16,851 nt of DNA from Euryarchaeota archaeon UBA259 (GTDB lineage: Archaea; Thermoplasmatota; Poseidoniia; Poseidoniales; Poseidoniaceae). Positions 5,866-13,961 of this stretch are shown in pieces (within the stretch, counting starts at the first letter, position 1; each line of letters starts with the position of its first letter). Made by a program: the position numbers and the translations under genes. Below the pieces are notes generated by a model. The model was not told the DNA's origin and searched no databases. It worked only from the letters and a program-made list of their open reading frames with translations. The DNA lies in the NCBI GenBank assembly GCA_002506275.1, contig DAXG01000002.1, positions 1-16,851 on the forward strand. Direction: 5' to 3'.

Positions 5866-8802
5866 TCAATTGAGAAGTTTCGCGAGATATTGGCCGGTAA
5901 AGCTGTCTCCGTGTGCCGCAATGTCTTCGGGTGTACCTTGTGCAAGTATGGTTCCGCCACGCTCTCCGCCTTCAGGCCCGAGGTCAAGAACCCAGTCTGA
6001 AGATTTGACGACATCCAAGTGGTGCTCGATGACGATAACGCTGTGGCCTTTTTCTCGTAATTCAAGGAGGACGTTGATGAGCAATTCAACGTCGGAGAAC
6101 GAGAGGCCGGTCGTGGGTTCATCAAGGATGTAAACCGTGTGTTTGTTTGGAGGGCGCCTCAATTCACTGGCGAGTTTCACCCGTTGGGCTTCCCCACCTG
6201 ACAGCGTTGTTGCAGGCTGGCCTAGCCGAACATAGGAGAGTCCGACGGCTCGTAACGTGTCGAGGGTTCGGAAAATCTTCCTGTGGTTTTCAAAGAAAAC
6301 AACGGCTTCACCGATTGGCATCTGCAGGATATCGTTGATGTTCTTACCTTTCCAAGTGACTTCTAAACATTCACGGGTATACCGCAAACCTTGACAAATA
6401 TCGCACGTAATCCAAACATCAGGAAGGAAATTCATTTCCAGTTTAATAGATCCTGCTCCCTTGCATGATTCGCATCGTCCACCTTTTACATTGAAACTGA
6501 AATGGCCAGGTTTGTACCCACGTTCCTTAGCAAGCGTTGTTTTGGAAAAGAGAATACGGATTTCGTCGAAGACTTTTGTGTATGTGGCAGGGTTTGAACG
6601 TGGTGTTCGACCAATAGGGGATTGATCGATAATGATGGCTTTATCCACGTGTTCCAAGCCTTTCAAGGATTTATGTTTGCCAGCTACGCTGTCTGAATTG
6701 TGAAGATAACGTTGGAGGGCAGGGGCTAAAATTCCCGAGACAAGTGAGGATTTACCTGAACCTGAAACGCCCGTAACTGCAGTCATGCACCCGATTGGGA
6801 ATTTGGCATTGATGGATTGTAGGTTGTTGTGTTGAGCTCCTTTAATTTCAATCCATTTTTTGCTTGGTTTACGTCTCTTCGCCGGCACTTCAATGGAGCG
6901 TTTACCGCTCAAAAACGCGCCGGTAACGGATTCTTTACTTTTCATAGCAACTTCAGGTGGACCGTTTGCTACGACCATTCCACCTTCCAGGCCGGCCCCC
7001 GGACCGAGGTCGCACAGCCAATCGGCTTGGCGTAGTGTGTCCTCGTCGTGTTCAACGACGATGAGTGTATTTCCTAAGTCGCTTAATTCTCGCAGTGTAG
7101 CAAGAAGTCGGGCGTTATCGCGTTGATGGAGGCCGATTGAGGGTTCATCAAGCACGTACATAACGCCAGTTAGGCGACTGCCTATTTGAGTTGCTAAACG
7201 GATGCGTTGACTTTCGCCACCTGAAAGGGTGTTTGCTTTACGGTCTAAGGTGAGATAATCAAGCCCAACGCTGTCGAGAAATCCAAGTCGGTTTTCAATT
7301 TCCTTCAAAATATCTTTTCCAATAAACAGGCTTCGTTCATCGAGTGTCTCAAGAACATCGGCAAAACTCTCCGGCGCCCCCTCCCCATCTGGGCGCCAGG
7401 CGCGAACGAGTGCGAGTGAGTCGTGAACTGAACAACGGCTTACTTCAGGAAGTCGAATTCCTCCAACAGACACATACCGAGCAGCAGCGTTGAGTTTCTC
7501 TCCCCCGCATGAAGAACAATCGAGGTCGGTCATGCAACTTACCAGGCGGCTACGTGTACGTTCTGAAGTGGTCTCAGTGTAGGTTTTTTGCAGCCGTGCG
7601 ATGATGCCTTCCCAAGGTCTGTTCATCTTGTAAACTGAACCATTATCCGATTCAAAGTGGAAGTTGATTACCGTCGAACCTGAGCCGTTTAACAGGATGT
7701 CTTTGTCGTCATCATCAAGCAATTCAAAAGGTGTGTTTCTAGATATACCATAATGTTGGCAAACCTGTTCGAGTAAACGCCTGTACCATGACGGTGACAT
7801 TGATTGGCGCCAAGGGCGGACGCATCCGTTGGATACGGTTAGTGTTCCATCAACGATGAGGTCGATGTTGAATTGGCGTTCGACACCAAGACCCTGACAG
7901 ACCCCGCAAGCACCCAGAGGGGAATTGAAAGAGAACACTCGCGGAGAGAGTTCGGGCATGAAGGCGCCGTGATCTGGGCATGCAAAGTCTTCTGACCAAG
8001 CAACTGTATCGCCTTGCTTGGTAAAATGAGAACGCGTTCCTTCAGAGAGTTCCGCATCTTCTGGTGGCGCTTCAAGGCTTTCAATAGCGACTGTGCCGCC
8101 CCCAATTTTCAACGCCCCTTCAACTGATTCTGTGAGGCGTTGGCGGCGTTCTCGCGTACATCGCAATCGGTCAATTCGAACATCGATATCGTGACGGAAA
8201 TTCTTGTCAAGTTCTGGGGGGTTTTCAAATTCGACTTCGTGACCGTTTACCTTGCCGTGCAAGTAACCTTGTTCAACCAGTTGGCGGAAGAGGTCTTGGT
8301 GGGTTCCTTTACGTGCTCGGACTGCAGGAGACCAAAGAACAACAGCATGGCCTTCCATGTGCCAAACGATGTCATCGACGATTTCTTGCACCGTTCTACG
8401 AGCGACTTCTCTACCGCAGGTTGGACAGTGTGGTTTACCGATTCGAGCCCAAAGCAGTCGTAAATAGTCCTGGATCTCAGTCACAGTGGCTACAGTAGAG
8501 CGGGGGTTGTGGGAGCCCTGTTTCTGATCGATGGATATTGCTGGTGAGAGTCCTTCAATGCCATCGCAATCAGCTTTTTTCATCTGCCCAATGAATTGAC
8601 GAGCATACGAAGAGAGGCTCTCGACATACCGCCGTTGGCCTTCAGCATACAATGTGTCAAATGCGAGACTGGATTTTCCGGAGCCTGAGACTCCTGAAAC
8701 AACTACAAATTGCCCTCTGGGAAGTTTAACTGTCACGTCTTGTAGATTGTGAGTTCGCGCGCCGCGAACTTCAATCCAGCCTTCATCACCTGGTTGACTC
8801 AT
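5866..8802 (-). CDS. uvrA: Excinuclease ABC subunit UvrA
   Basis: DNA damage-recognition ATPase of bacterial-type nucleotide excision repair. The 978 residues (usual length about 940) hold two ABC modules: Walker A GVSGSGKSS at 37-45 and 678-686, signature LSGGESQR from 526 and LSGGEAQR near 864, and Walker B LDEP in both halves. Zinc sites are visible: the insertion-domain site is C275-PD-H278 with C299 and C302, so one usual cysteine is histidine; the C-terminal site is C777, C780, C800 and C803. A further CPTC lies at 126-129. The start ATG is preceded by GGGTGAGGGG. uvrB and uvrC are not in the window. UvrA is patchy in archaea and is usually explained by transfer from bacteria. The 165-bp gap upstream suggests its own promoter, and purL follows 71 bp downstream. 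Confidence 0.98.
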   Translation of the reverse strand: MSQPGDEGWIEVRGARTHNLQDVTVKLPRGQFVVVSGVSGSGKSSLAFDTLYAEGQRRYVESLSSYARQFIGQMKKADCDGIEGLSPAISIDQKQGSHNPRSTVATVTEIQDYLRLLWARIGKPHCPTCGREVARRTVQEIVDDIVWHMEGHAVVLWSPAVRARKGTHQDLFRQLVEQGYLHGKVNGHEVEFENPPELDKNFRHDIDVRIDRLRCTRERRQRLTESVEGALKIGGGTVAIESLEAPPEDAELSEGTRSHFTKQGDTVAWSEDFACPDHGAFMPELSPRVFSFNSPLGACGVCQGLGVERQFNIDLIVDGTLTVSNGCVRPWRQSMSPSWYRRLLEQVCQHYGISRNTPFELLDDDDKDILLNGSGSTVINFHFESDNGSVYKMNRPWEGIIARLQKTYTETTSERTRSRLVSCMTDLDCSSCGGEKLNAAARYVSVGGIRLPEVSRCSVHDSLALVRAWRPDGEGAPESFADVLETLDERSLFIGKDILKEIENRLGFLDSVGLDYLTLDRKANTLSGGESQRIRLATQIGSRLTGVMYVLDEPSIGLHQRDNARLLATLRELSDLGNTLIVVEHDEDTLRQADWLCDLGPGAGLEGGMVVANGPPEVAMKSKESVTGAFLSGKRSIEVPAKRRKPSKKWIEIKGAQHNNLQSINAKFPIGCMTAVTGVSGSGKSSLVSGILAPALQRYLHNSDSVAGKHKSLKGLEHVDKAIIIDQSPIGRTPRSNPATYTKVFDEIRILFSKTTLAKERGYKPGHFSFNVKGGRCESCKGAGSIKLEMNFLPDVWITCDICQGLRYTRECLEVTWKGKNINDILQMPIGEAVVFFENHRKIFRTLDTLRAVGLSYVRLGQPATTLSGGEAQRVKLASELRRPPNKHTVYILDEPTTGLSFSDVELLINVLLELREKGHSVIVIEHHLDVVKSSDWVLDLGPEGGERGGTILAQGTPEDIAAHGDSFTGQYLAKLLN

Positions 8803-8967
8803 GGACGCCCCTCACCCTTGACGGGTCGTCAACGGTTCTTCAAGTCCTGCTTTTCCAACTGTTGAAATTAAAACAAGAGGATGAGGTTGTAGAGAATGGG
8901 TGGTTCTCAATTCTTTCAAGTGTTGGATTGGAACGTTTATCCTGTTGCACATTGGGTGATTTTAATG
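8803..8967 (-). promoter_or_regulatory. uvrA leader: candidate TATA element and a 6-bp inverted repeat
   Basis: 165 bp without a convincing gene between the rluA-like stop and the uvrA ATG. On the minus strand GTTTTAATTTC (8864-8874) is the best TATA-like element; a start of transcription about 26 bp downstream would leave a leader of about 40 nt. That leader contains the perfect inverted repeat TTGACG-ACC-CGTCAA (8818-8832), either an operator or a small RNA stem, then GGGTGAGGGG before the ATG. The promoter is inferred from composition and spacing only. Confidence 0.3.
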
Positions 8968-9849
8968 TTAAGCAGGGTGAAACCCTCGGGGAATTGGAAC
9001 TTCAAAACGAACTGGCTCGTCGCTCTCTGGGTGTAGAAATTCAAGGGCAGAAGCGTGCAGACAAACCCGTTTCAACGGATTTGTTTCAGCCCCGTGCAAT
9101 TCATCTCCAACAACTGGGCAGCCAAGCGATCTCATTGCCATTCGAATTTGGTGACGGCGACCCGTCTCGATGCTGACTTGAATGAGTGAAATTTGGTTAT
9201 CAGTTTCTGTGACACTCCAATGCGTAATGGCTTCTTTGGCCCCATGAAAACTCGATTTCACTCGCTTGACGTGGAGTTGTTTGTCTTCTACGAGCCATTC
9301 CCTTGTCGAACCGGTGTTGTTTTTGGGACGGCCTTCGACCAATGCATGGTATGTGCGATGAACGGCGCGTTCAGCAAATTGAGATTGGATGTATTCCTTA
9401 TGACGTTCGTGCCGTGCAAAAACCATGACTCCGGAAGTATCTCGATCGAGTCGATGAACGATATGGCACCAGTTTCGTTCATCTTCGAGCCTCACATAAT
9501 CCACGCATCGGGAATGGAGTGTGTCAACTTCGAGTTTATCGGTTGCAATCGAGAGGAGGCCTGCTGGTTTTTCAACAACGAGTATCGCATCATCTTCCCA
9601 GATTACATTGAGGTTGATTCGTTTATGCTTCGGAGTCGGAGGCGGAGTGATTTCTTGGGCTTTGACGCGACTTAAAATTTCAATTTGCATACCAACTTCG
9701 ACTTGGAACTTGGCTTTGTGTTGGATGGTTCCATCCACTTGGATCCGGCCTTCAGTAAGCATCTTACGTAATTTCCCACGGGAGGTTTCTTTCATGAAAC
9801 CCGATAATGCCTCAAGAAGGGTTTGTTGTTGAGATGATGTAAATTTCAT
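8968..9849 (-). CDS. RluA-family RNA pseudouridine synthase with S4 domain
   Basis: Converts uridine to pseudouridine in structured RNA; the target (23S rRNA or tRNA) cannot be told from the sequence. Of 293 residues, the N-terminus (about 10-65) is an S4 RNA-binding domain with KLRKMLTEGRIQVDG. The catalytic domain has VEKPAGLLS (92-100), the signature HRLDRDTSGV with catalytic D135, and GRRHQIRMAMRSLGCPVVGD near the C-terminus. The start ATG lies 8 bp after the moeA stop, with AGGTGG overlapping that stop, so the two are translated from one message. RluA-type enzymes are typical of bacteria and eukaryotes and uncommon in archaea, so transfer is likely. The family call is secure; a specific name (RluA, RluC, RluD) is not justified. 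Confidence 0.93.
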   Translation of the reverse strand: MKFTSSQQQTLLEALSGFMKETSRGKLRKMLTEGRIQVDGTIQHKAKFQVEVGMQIEILSRVKAQEITPPPTPKHKRINLNVIWEDDAILVVEKPAGLLSIATDKLEVDTLHSRCVDYVRLEDERNWCHIVHRLDRDTSGVMVFARHERHKEYIQSQFAERAVHRTYHALVEGRPKNNTGSTREWLVEDKQLHVKRVKSSFHGAKEAITHWSVTETDNQISLIQVSIETGRRHQIRMAMRSLGCPVVGDELHGAETNPLKRVCLHASALEFLHPESDEPVRFEVPIPRGFHPA

Positions 9850-9857
9850 GTTTCCAC

Positions 9858-11075
9858 CTACAATATGAGTGCGTCACACCACGTGCCTTTTTCACCGCTA
9901 TGGCCCGGTTCAAGCAACGTTAAACCGTCTGCCAAAACCAAACTGTTGAGATTTCCTGAGCCCTGATATCCTGTCGAATAGGCGAGCATGTTTTCCCCTG
10001 ATGTATCGATGACTATTCTGCGAAGAATGAGGTCGGTAGGGGATGTTTTGAACCGTTCAGCCAATTGCACTCGAATTCGCTTTTCTTCCACTCCACCTTC
10101 TGAAGTTGAGGCCCGCAAAAACGGTGCAACAAGCATTCGAAAAACGACATGGCTGCTTGCAGGGTTCCCGGGAAGCCCGAACAAGGGGGTGCCTTTCCAG
10201 TATCCAAACAGAGGGGGGGAGCCAGGTCGTATTTTCACGCGCCAGAATTTAATGTCGCCCTCTTCTTCCATGATCCTACGCACCAAATCCCATTCCCCCA
10301 TCGATACACCACCTGAAGTGAGGATGAAATCGCATTCTGCTGCTGCCGCATCCAGTTGTTGCCGTAAAGCGTCCATAGAATCCGAAACTGAAGTGTATCG
10401 AATTGGGTTGTGTCCAGTCATGCGAACAAGTGAGGTTAGGCCAAAAGAATTGGATTCATAAATTGAGTTGTCAGATAATTCCTCACCGGGTAACTGCAAT
10501 TCATCACCAGTAGGGAGAATACCGATGGTTGCTTTCTTGAATACTTTCGCAGAAGCGTGCCCCATTGTAGCACAAAGACCGACAGATGACGGTGAGAAAA
10601 GTGTGCCTTTGGTAAGTGCGGTTTGGCCGCGTTTGAGGTTCTCCCCTTGCTTTCGGATGAAGTGCTTTTTCCCCTCGTCATGCAGTGTAACTTCTGAACC
10701 GTCATCGCTGATTGAACAACGTTCGATGGGAAGGATGGCGTCTGCACCGTTTGGGATTGGTGCACCGGTCATGATTCGAACAGCTTGGCCTGGTTCAATG
10801 GTTGTGAGTTGTTCATCGGTACCTGCTTGTAGAGTTTGTTTGATGGATAAAACGGCAGGAGGTTGGGTGGAATCGCTGTATTGAAATGCAAAACCATCCA
10901 TTGCTGAATTATCGAATCGGGGGTCGTCAACGGTCGATTGAATGTCTTCGGCAAGAATTCTGTTGTAGAGATGGTCCAAGGCAATGGTTTCTGTTCCAAT
11001 GTTGAGTGTATGTTGTCGAAGAATGGTCAAAGCCTCATCATACGAAACAAAGTATGGGACCTCGGACATGGACAT
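9858..11075 (-). CDS. moeA: Molybdopterin molybdenumtransferase MoeA
   Basis: Last step of molybdenum cofactor synthesis: inserts molybdate (or tungstate) into adenylated molybdopterin. The 405 residues show the MoeA order: NSAMDGFA around D60, RIMTGAPIPNGADA (100-113), GILPTGDEL (185-193) opening the MoCF-binding domain, LTSGGVSMGEWD (252-263), and LFGLPGNPASS (298-308), then a C-terminal domain. The usual KPGKP stretch reads RPGSP here (283-287), which loses both lysines. An in-frame second ATG at 11069 is an equally possible start; neither has a strong Shine-Dalgarno. It follows a TauE/SafE permease by 39 bp and precedes the pseudouridine synthase by 8 bp. No other cofactor gene is in view. 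Metal preference cannot be read from the sequence. Confidence 0.94.
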   Translation of the reverse strand: MSMSEVPYFVSYDEALTILRQHTLNIGTETIALDHLYNRILAEDIQSTVDDPRFDNSAMDGFAFQYSDSTQPPAVLSIKQTLQAGTDEQLTTIEPGQAVRIMTGAPIPNGADAILPIERCSISDDGSEVTLHDEGKKHFIRKQGENLKRGQTALTKGTLFSPSSVGLCATMGHASAKVFKKATIGILPTGDELQLPGEELSDNSIYESNSFGLTSLVRMTGHNPIRYTSVSDSMDALRQQLDAAAAECDFILTSGGVSMGEWDLVRRIMEEEGDIKFWRVKIRPGSPPLFGYWKGTPLFGLPGNPASSHVVFRMLVAPFLRASTSEGGVEEKRIRVQLAERFKTSPTDLILRRIVIDTSGENMLAYSTGYQGSGNLNSLVLADGLTLLEPGHSGEKGTWCDALIL

Positions 11076-11114
11076 TCCAAGTGGTTGGTGTGTTTGACTT
11101 TCACGGTAATGAAA

Positions 11115-11879
11115 TTAAACAAAAAGTTCTGTTATTCGCTTCACAGAAGCAATGAGTAACACTGCAATCAGTATGTTTTGTACGGTTTTCGGTCTCGCCC
11201 GTTGTGAACCATACTTTGAGCCAAGCAACCCACCGATGCCTACGGCGAAGAGAAACGGTAGGAGGGTGGACATCTCAAGGGTGAGTTGCCCAGAGGCTGT
11301 AGCCCCAAGAAGTCCCGCTGCAGAATTCACCCAGATAAACAAGGCTGCTGTTGCAGCAGCAGATTTCGGTGTAGCCCATTTTTTCAAGAGTAATATTGGA
11401 GAGAGGAAAATTCCCCCGCCGACACCGATGATCCCACTCAAAAATCCAATTCCCCCACCAAAAGAATACGCTTGAATCGGTTTTGGTTCGAAGACTTGAG
11501 TTGTGGAGTTTTCTTCATTGAGCAGTAGGCGTAACGCAGCATAAAGAAGGGTGAGGGAAAGGAGGGTGTCGTAGACTGCTCCATCAACCTTGAGATATCC
11601 TCCGATGAAAGCAAAGGGAATACTGGCTACAATGAACGGTAAAGATTTGGAGACTGTGTGGTGACCTGATTGAGAATAGTGGTAGAATGCTATGCCGGCC
11701 ACAGCGAGGTTGAGGACCCAGGCGTGTTGTTTCAACCATGCGCTGTCCATTTGGCTGTACGTCGTCAGTGAAAGAACAGCAAGATAGCCAGAAGCTCCAC
11801 CGTGACCAACGCTCGAATACAGTATAGAAATGAAGAAAAGGCCGATGCAAAGAGCAAGGAGGGCAAAACCCTGTTCCAT
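11115..11879 (-). CDS. TauE/SafE (YfcA-like) membrane permease
   Basis: 254-residue inner-membrane protein with about eight hydrophobic segments. Both diagnostic glycine-rich family repeats are visible: VGHGGASGYLAVL (24-36) and, in the second half, GFLSGIIGVGGGIFLSPILL (145-164). Family members export sulfite, sulfoacetate or related organosulfur anions, and many have unknown cargo. The start lies 9 nt after the zinc-ribbon stop and moeA follows by 39 bp. The MoeA neighbour makes a link with sulfite or another oxyanion handled by a molybdoenzyme possible, but this is inference from adjacency only. Family call is firm. Confidence 0.87.
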   Translation of the reverse strand: MEQGFALLALCIGLFFISILYSSVGHGGASGYLAVLSLTTYSQMDSAWLKQHAWVLNLAVAGIAFYHYSQSGHHTVSKSLPFIVASIPFAFIGGYLKVDGAVYDTLLSLTLLYAALRLLLNEENSTTQVFEPKPIQAYSFGGGIGFLSGIIGVGGGIFLSPILLLKKWATPKSAAATAALFIWVNSAAGLLGATASGQLTLEMSTLLPFLFAVGIGGLLGSKYGSQRARPKTVQNILIAVLLIASVKRITELFV

Positions 11880-11888
11880 CCTCTGGCC

Positions 11889-12182
11889 TCAGTCGAAGTT
11901 CATTGTGTGGCCGCACTCTGCGTATGCACAAGTAACGGTGTAACGAGATTTCTTTGGTTTTGGAATTTTTAGCATTGAACCGCACATGTCGCATTGGACT
12001 TTGAGCGTTTCAGGTGCAGCAGCTTTCGGTGCATCACCAAGAGTGCGCCCAACATCTTGAGACCATCCAAGAGAATCTGTGTATTTGTCAGCCTTGACGT
12101 TCATTTTCTTTTGTTTCAAAGAGAGGCGCATTCTCCGCTTTCTCTTCTTGGGCTGGGAGCCTTTAGGTGCCTTTGCCGCCAT
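11889..12182 (-). CDS. Small basic zinc-ribbon protein, function unknown
   Basis: 97-residue protein not assigned to a named family. The first 30 residues are strongly basic (PKKRKRRMRLSLKQKK), followed by a linker with LGWSQDVGRTLGD and an alanine/proline stretch, and then a C-terminal ribbon with C64-x2-C67 and C85-x4-C90. The final HTMNFD gives one more histidine near the site. The layout suggests nucleic-acid binding, perhaps in transcription, chromatin or ribosome-related work. The ATG at 12182 is preferred over a TTG at 12191. It lies 31 bp after the beta-CASP nuclease stop and 9 bp before the permease start, so it is cotranscribed with both. Real coding status is supported by the ordered Cys pairs and the tight operon fit. 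Confidence 0.75.
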   Translation of the reverse strand: MAAKAPKGSQPKKRKRRMRLSLKQKKMNVKADKYTDSLGWSQDVGRTLGDAPKAAAPETLKVQCDMCGSMLKIPKPKKSRYTVTCAYAECGHTMNFD

Positions 12183-12213
12183 GGGTATCAACTACCGCTT
12201 GGCATCGTTGTAT

Positions 12214-13557
12214 TCAATTACTTCGGCTAAATTCTTCACCGAGATATTCTGAAATCCCGTTCACGGGATTGTGAACGATATGTCCGTTCTTTTCCAGTTC
12301 TTCAACAAGTGGAGGTCGAGCATGTGATGGGTCAGTGTGGTACACAACCACTTCCTTCGCCTCACAAGCTGCAGCGAAATCTACAATTTCTTTTTGTCCA
12401 GCATGGGTGGAAAAGGAATAGGATTCCCATTCAAGTGAAATATCGGTCTCGTTTCCAAAAATATTTATTTTTCCTTCGTTTTGTAATTTACGACCACCGG
12501 TATTTGACGCTTGATAACCCGTGAATAAAATCGCATTTTTATTGTCCTGGCGTAAACGATTGAGATACCATATCGAAGGGCCACCCTGAAGCATTCCGGA
12601 TGTTGAAACAATAACGTCTGCCTCAAGTGCTTTCTTCCGATCCGATTTACTTGAAACTCTCCGACACCACGACCATGCTGTTTTCATTGCTTCAGGATCA
12701 CGGAGGGTTTCAGGATGATTCATTTGCATTTTAGCGATTCGTTTTCCCATACCATCAACGTGAACGTTGAGGTGGGGTAGGTGTTTGTACAGGCGCATGA
12801 CAACGTCTTGGGTTCGTCCGTTTGCAAAAGCCGGTATCAACACTTTACCTCCGCGGTCGATGACGCGTTGAACGTGATTGATGAATCGTAGCTCTTCTTC
12901 CTGAAGAGGTGGGTGGTTACGGCCACCGTATGTACCTTCTACGAACAGTGTATCGGTCTTGACGGGTTTGGCGCCGCTTGTAAGAGGTGAATCTCGAGTA
13001 TCAAAATCACCTGACAACAGTATTTTTCGTTCTGGAGTTTCGATATGAAGCATCGCTGCACCCGGTATATGTCCTGCTTTGTGCAGTTCTAATTTCCATT
13101 CCTCTTTCATCCAAGGTTCGTTAAAAGCATGTATATTCCATGAATCTAATGCTGTGTCAATATCGCGTTTATCCCAAGCAAGCGGATATTTTTCAATTGA
13201 ACTTACTTTATGACAGTCATACCACATTAATTCAGAAATTTGTGCAGTTAATGCGGTACCGTGCAAACGAGTTCTATGGTTGGCACACAACCAAGGAGCC
13301 ATTCCGAGGTGATCAACGTGAGAATGGGTGATGACAGCGTCCCGAACTTCTGGAGCTTCTGAAGGATATCGAGGTGGAGTGGTCGGGGCTAAACCGTAGT
13401 CCAAGAGTAATCGTGTTTGTTTTGAATCTTCAAGCATAATTCCAACGTTACCGACTTCATCACCGCCACCAAGATAATGATAGCGTATTCCTTTTTCTGG
13501 ATGCTCTGTTGGGTAGGAACTCGTCCGACCTGGTGAATAGAAAACCATGTGAATCAT
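12214..13557 (-). CDS. Beta-CASP family metallo-beta-lactamase ribonuclease
   Basis: Zinc-dependent RNA nuclease of the CPSF73/aCPSF2/RNase J superfamily, probably acting in mRNA 3' processing or decay. In 447 residues: HSHVDHLG (78-85) is the core zinc motif, with H163 and D184 (LSGDFD) as further ligands. The beta-CASP domain has VEGTYGG (E208), PAFANGRTQDV (242-252), VSTSGMLQGGPS and FTGYQASNTGG, H385 in STHAG, and YHTDPSHARP near the end. There is no N-terminal KH region, so it is the short aCPSF2-like form rather than aCPSF1. Starts at 13557, 13548 (also ATG) and 13608 (GTG) are possible; 13557 is chosen because a TATA-like element lies about 40 bp upstream. It is the first gene of the long minus-strand run. 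Confidence 0.9.
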   Translation of the reverse strand: MIHMVFYSPGRTSSYPTEHPEKGIRYHYLGGGDEVGNVGIMLEDSKQTRLLLDYGLAPTTPPRYPSEAPEVRDAVITHSHVDHLGMAPWLCANHRTRLHGTALTAQISELMWYDCHKVSSIEKYPLAWDKRDIDTALDSWNIHAFNEPWMKEEWKLELHKAGHIPGAAMLHIETPERKILLSGDFDTRDSPLTSGAKPVKTDTLFVEGTYGGRNHPPLQEEELRFINHVQRVIDRGGKVLIPAFANGRTQDVVMRLYKHLPHLNVHVDGMGKRIAKMQMNHPETLRDPEAMKTAWSWCRRVSSKSDRKKALEADVIVSTSGMLQGGPSIWYLNRLRQDNKNAILFTGYQASNTGGRKLQNEGKINIFGNETDISLEWESYSFSTHAGQKEIVDFAAACEAKEVVVYHTDPSHARPPLVEELEKNGHIVHNPVNGISEYLGEEFSRSN

Positions 13558-13592
13558 ACTTCGGTCTACGCTACATGACTTGAAGTTGATTC

Positions 13593-13601
13593 TATTTTGT
13601 A
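13593..13601 (-). promoter_or_regulatory. Candidate TATA box of the beta-CASP nuclease operon
   Basis: TACAAAATA on the minus strand, centred about 40 bp before the proposed ATG at 13557. With the usual archaeal spacing of about 26 bp from TATA to the transcription start, the message would begin some 14 nt before that ATG. A GTG start at 13608 would lie upstream of this element, which argues against it. Weak consensus match. Confidence 0.3.
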
Positions 13602-13699
13602 CACCCACCCCTCAGTTTCCATTGGAGTCAGTTCGGAAGGGTTCGTTCAAAATTTCATAGGTTGTTAAGGGGTTAGGTTAAGTGCTTGTCGCGACCATA

Positions 13700-13751
13700 T
13701 TCTACGGGGCATACTCACGTTTTCTTCCATCCCTTTCTACGTCATACTCAC
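13700..13751. repeat. Imperfect direct repeat pair in the divergent promoter region
   Basis: TTCTACGGGGCATACTCAC (13700-13718) recurs as TTCTACGTCATACTCAC (13735-13751). The two copies share TTCTACG and CATACTCAC and differ only in the two to three bases between. Copy starts are 35 bp apart. They lie between two divergent gene runs, where a pair of transcription-factor sites would be expected. Only two copies were noticed in the window. Confidence 0.55.
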
Positions 13752-13961
13752 ATCTGTCAATCTTTATCACTCCACCGGAAACGAAGGGGTGTTAGGATAC
13801 AACTCTTTTTCATCGTTCATTTTATCAATTTCATTTCCTATCCAAATTTTATCTTGTAAAATAAAGAAGAATACACTTCTCTCTTTTTCAAAAAAATCTT
13901 TCTCGGAAGAACCCTAAATCCACTGGAACTTGTAATTCCTTTCGATTCAAGCGAAGAAGAC

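Noticed and set aside
5795..5869. 25-codon N-terminal extension of PurL from a TTG at 5869
   Set aside because: It would translate through the GC hairpin and overlap the uvrA stop, its residues do not look like PurS, and the ATG at 5794 begins exactly at the PurS-like domain.
9193..9675. 160-codon plus-strand frame opposite the pseudouridine synthase
   Set aside because: Lies wholly within a conserved gene and shows no recognisable domain.
9988..10461. 157-codon plus-strand frame opposite moeA
   Set aside because: Shadow of a well-conserved gene, with no start signal or motif.
13558..13608. GTG start at 13608 for the beta-CASP nuclease
   Set aside because: The added residues do not match the family, and a TATA-like element would lie inside the coding region.
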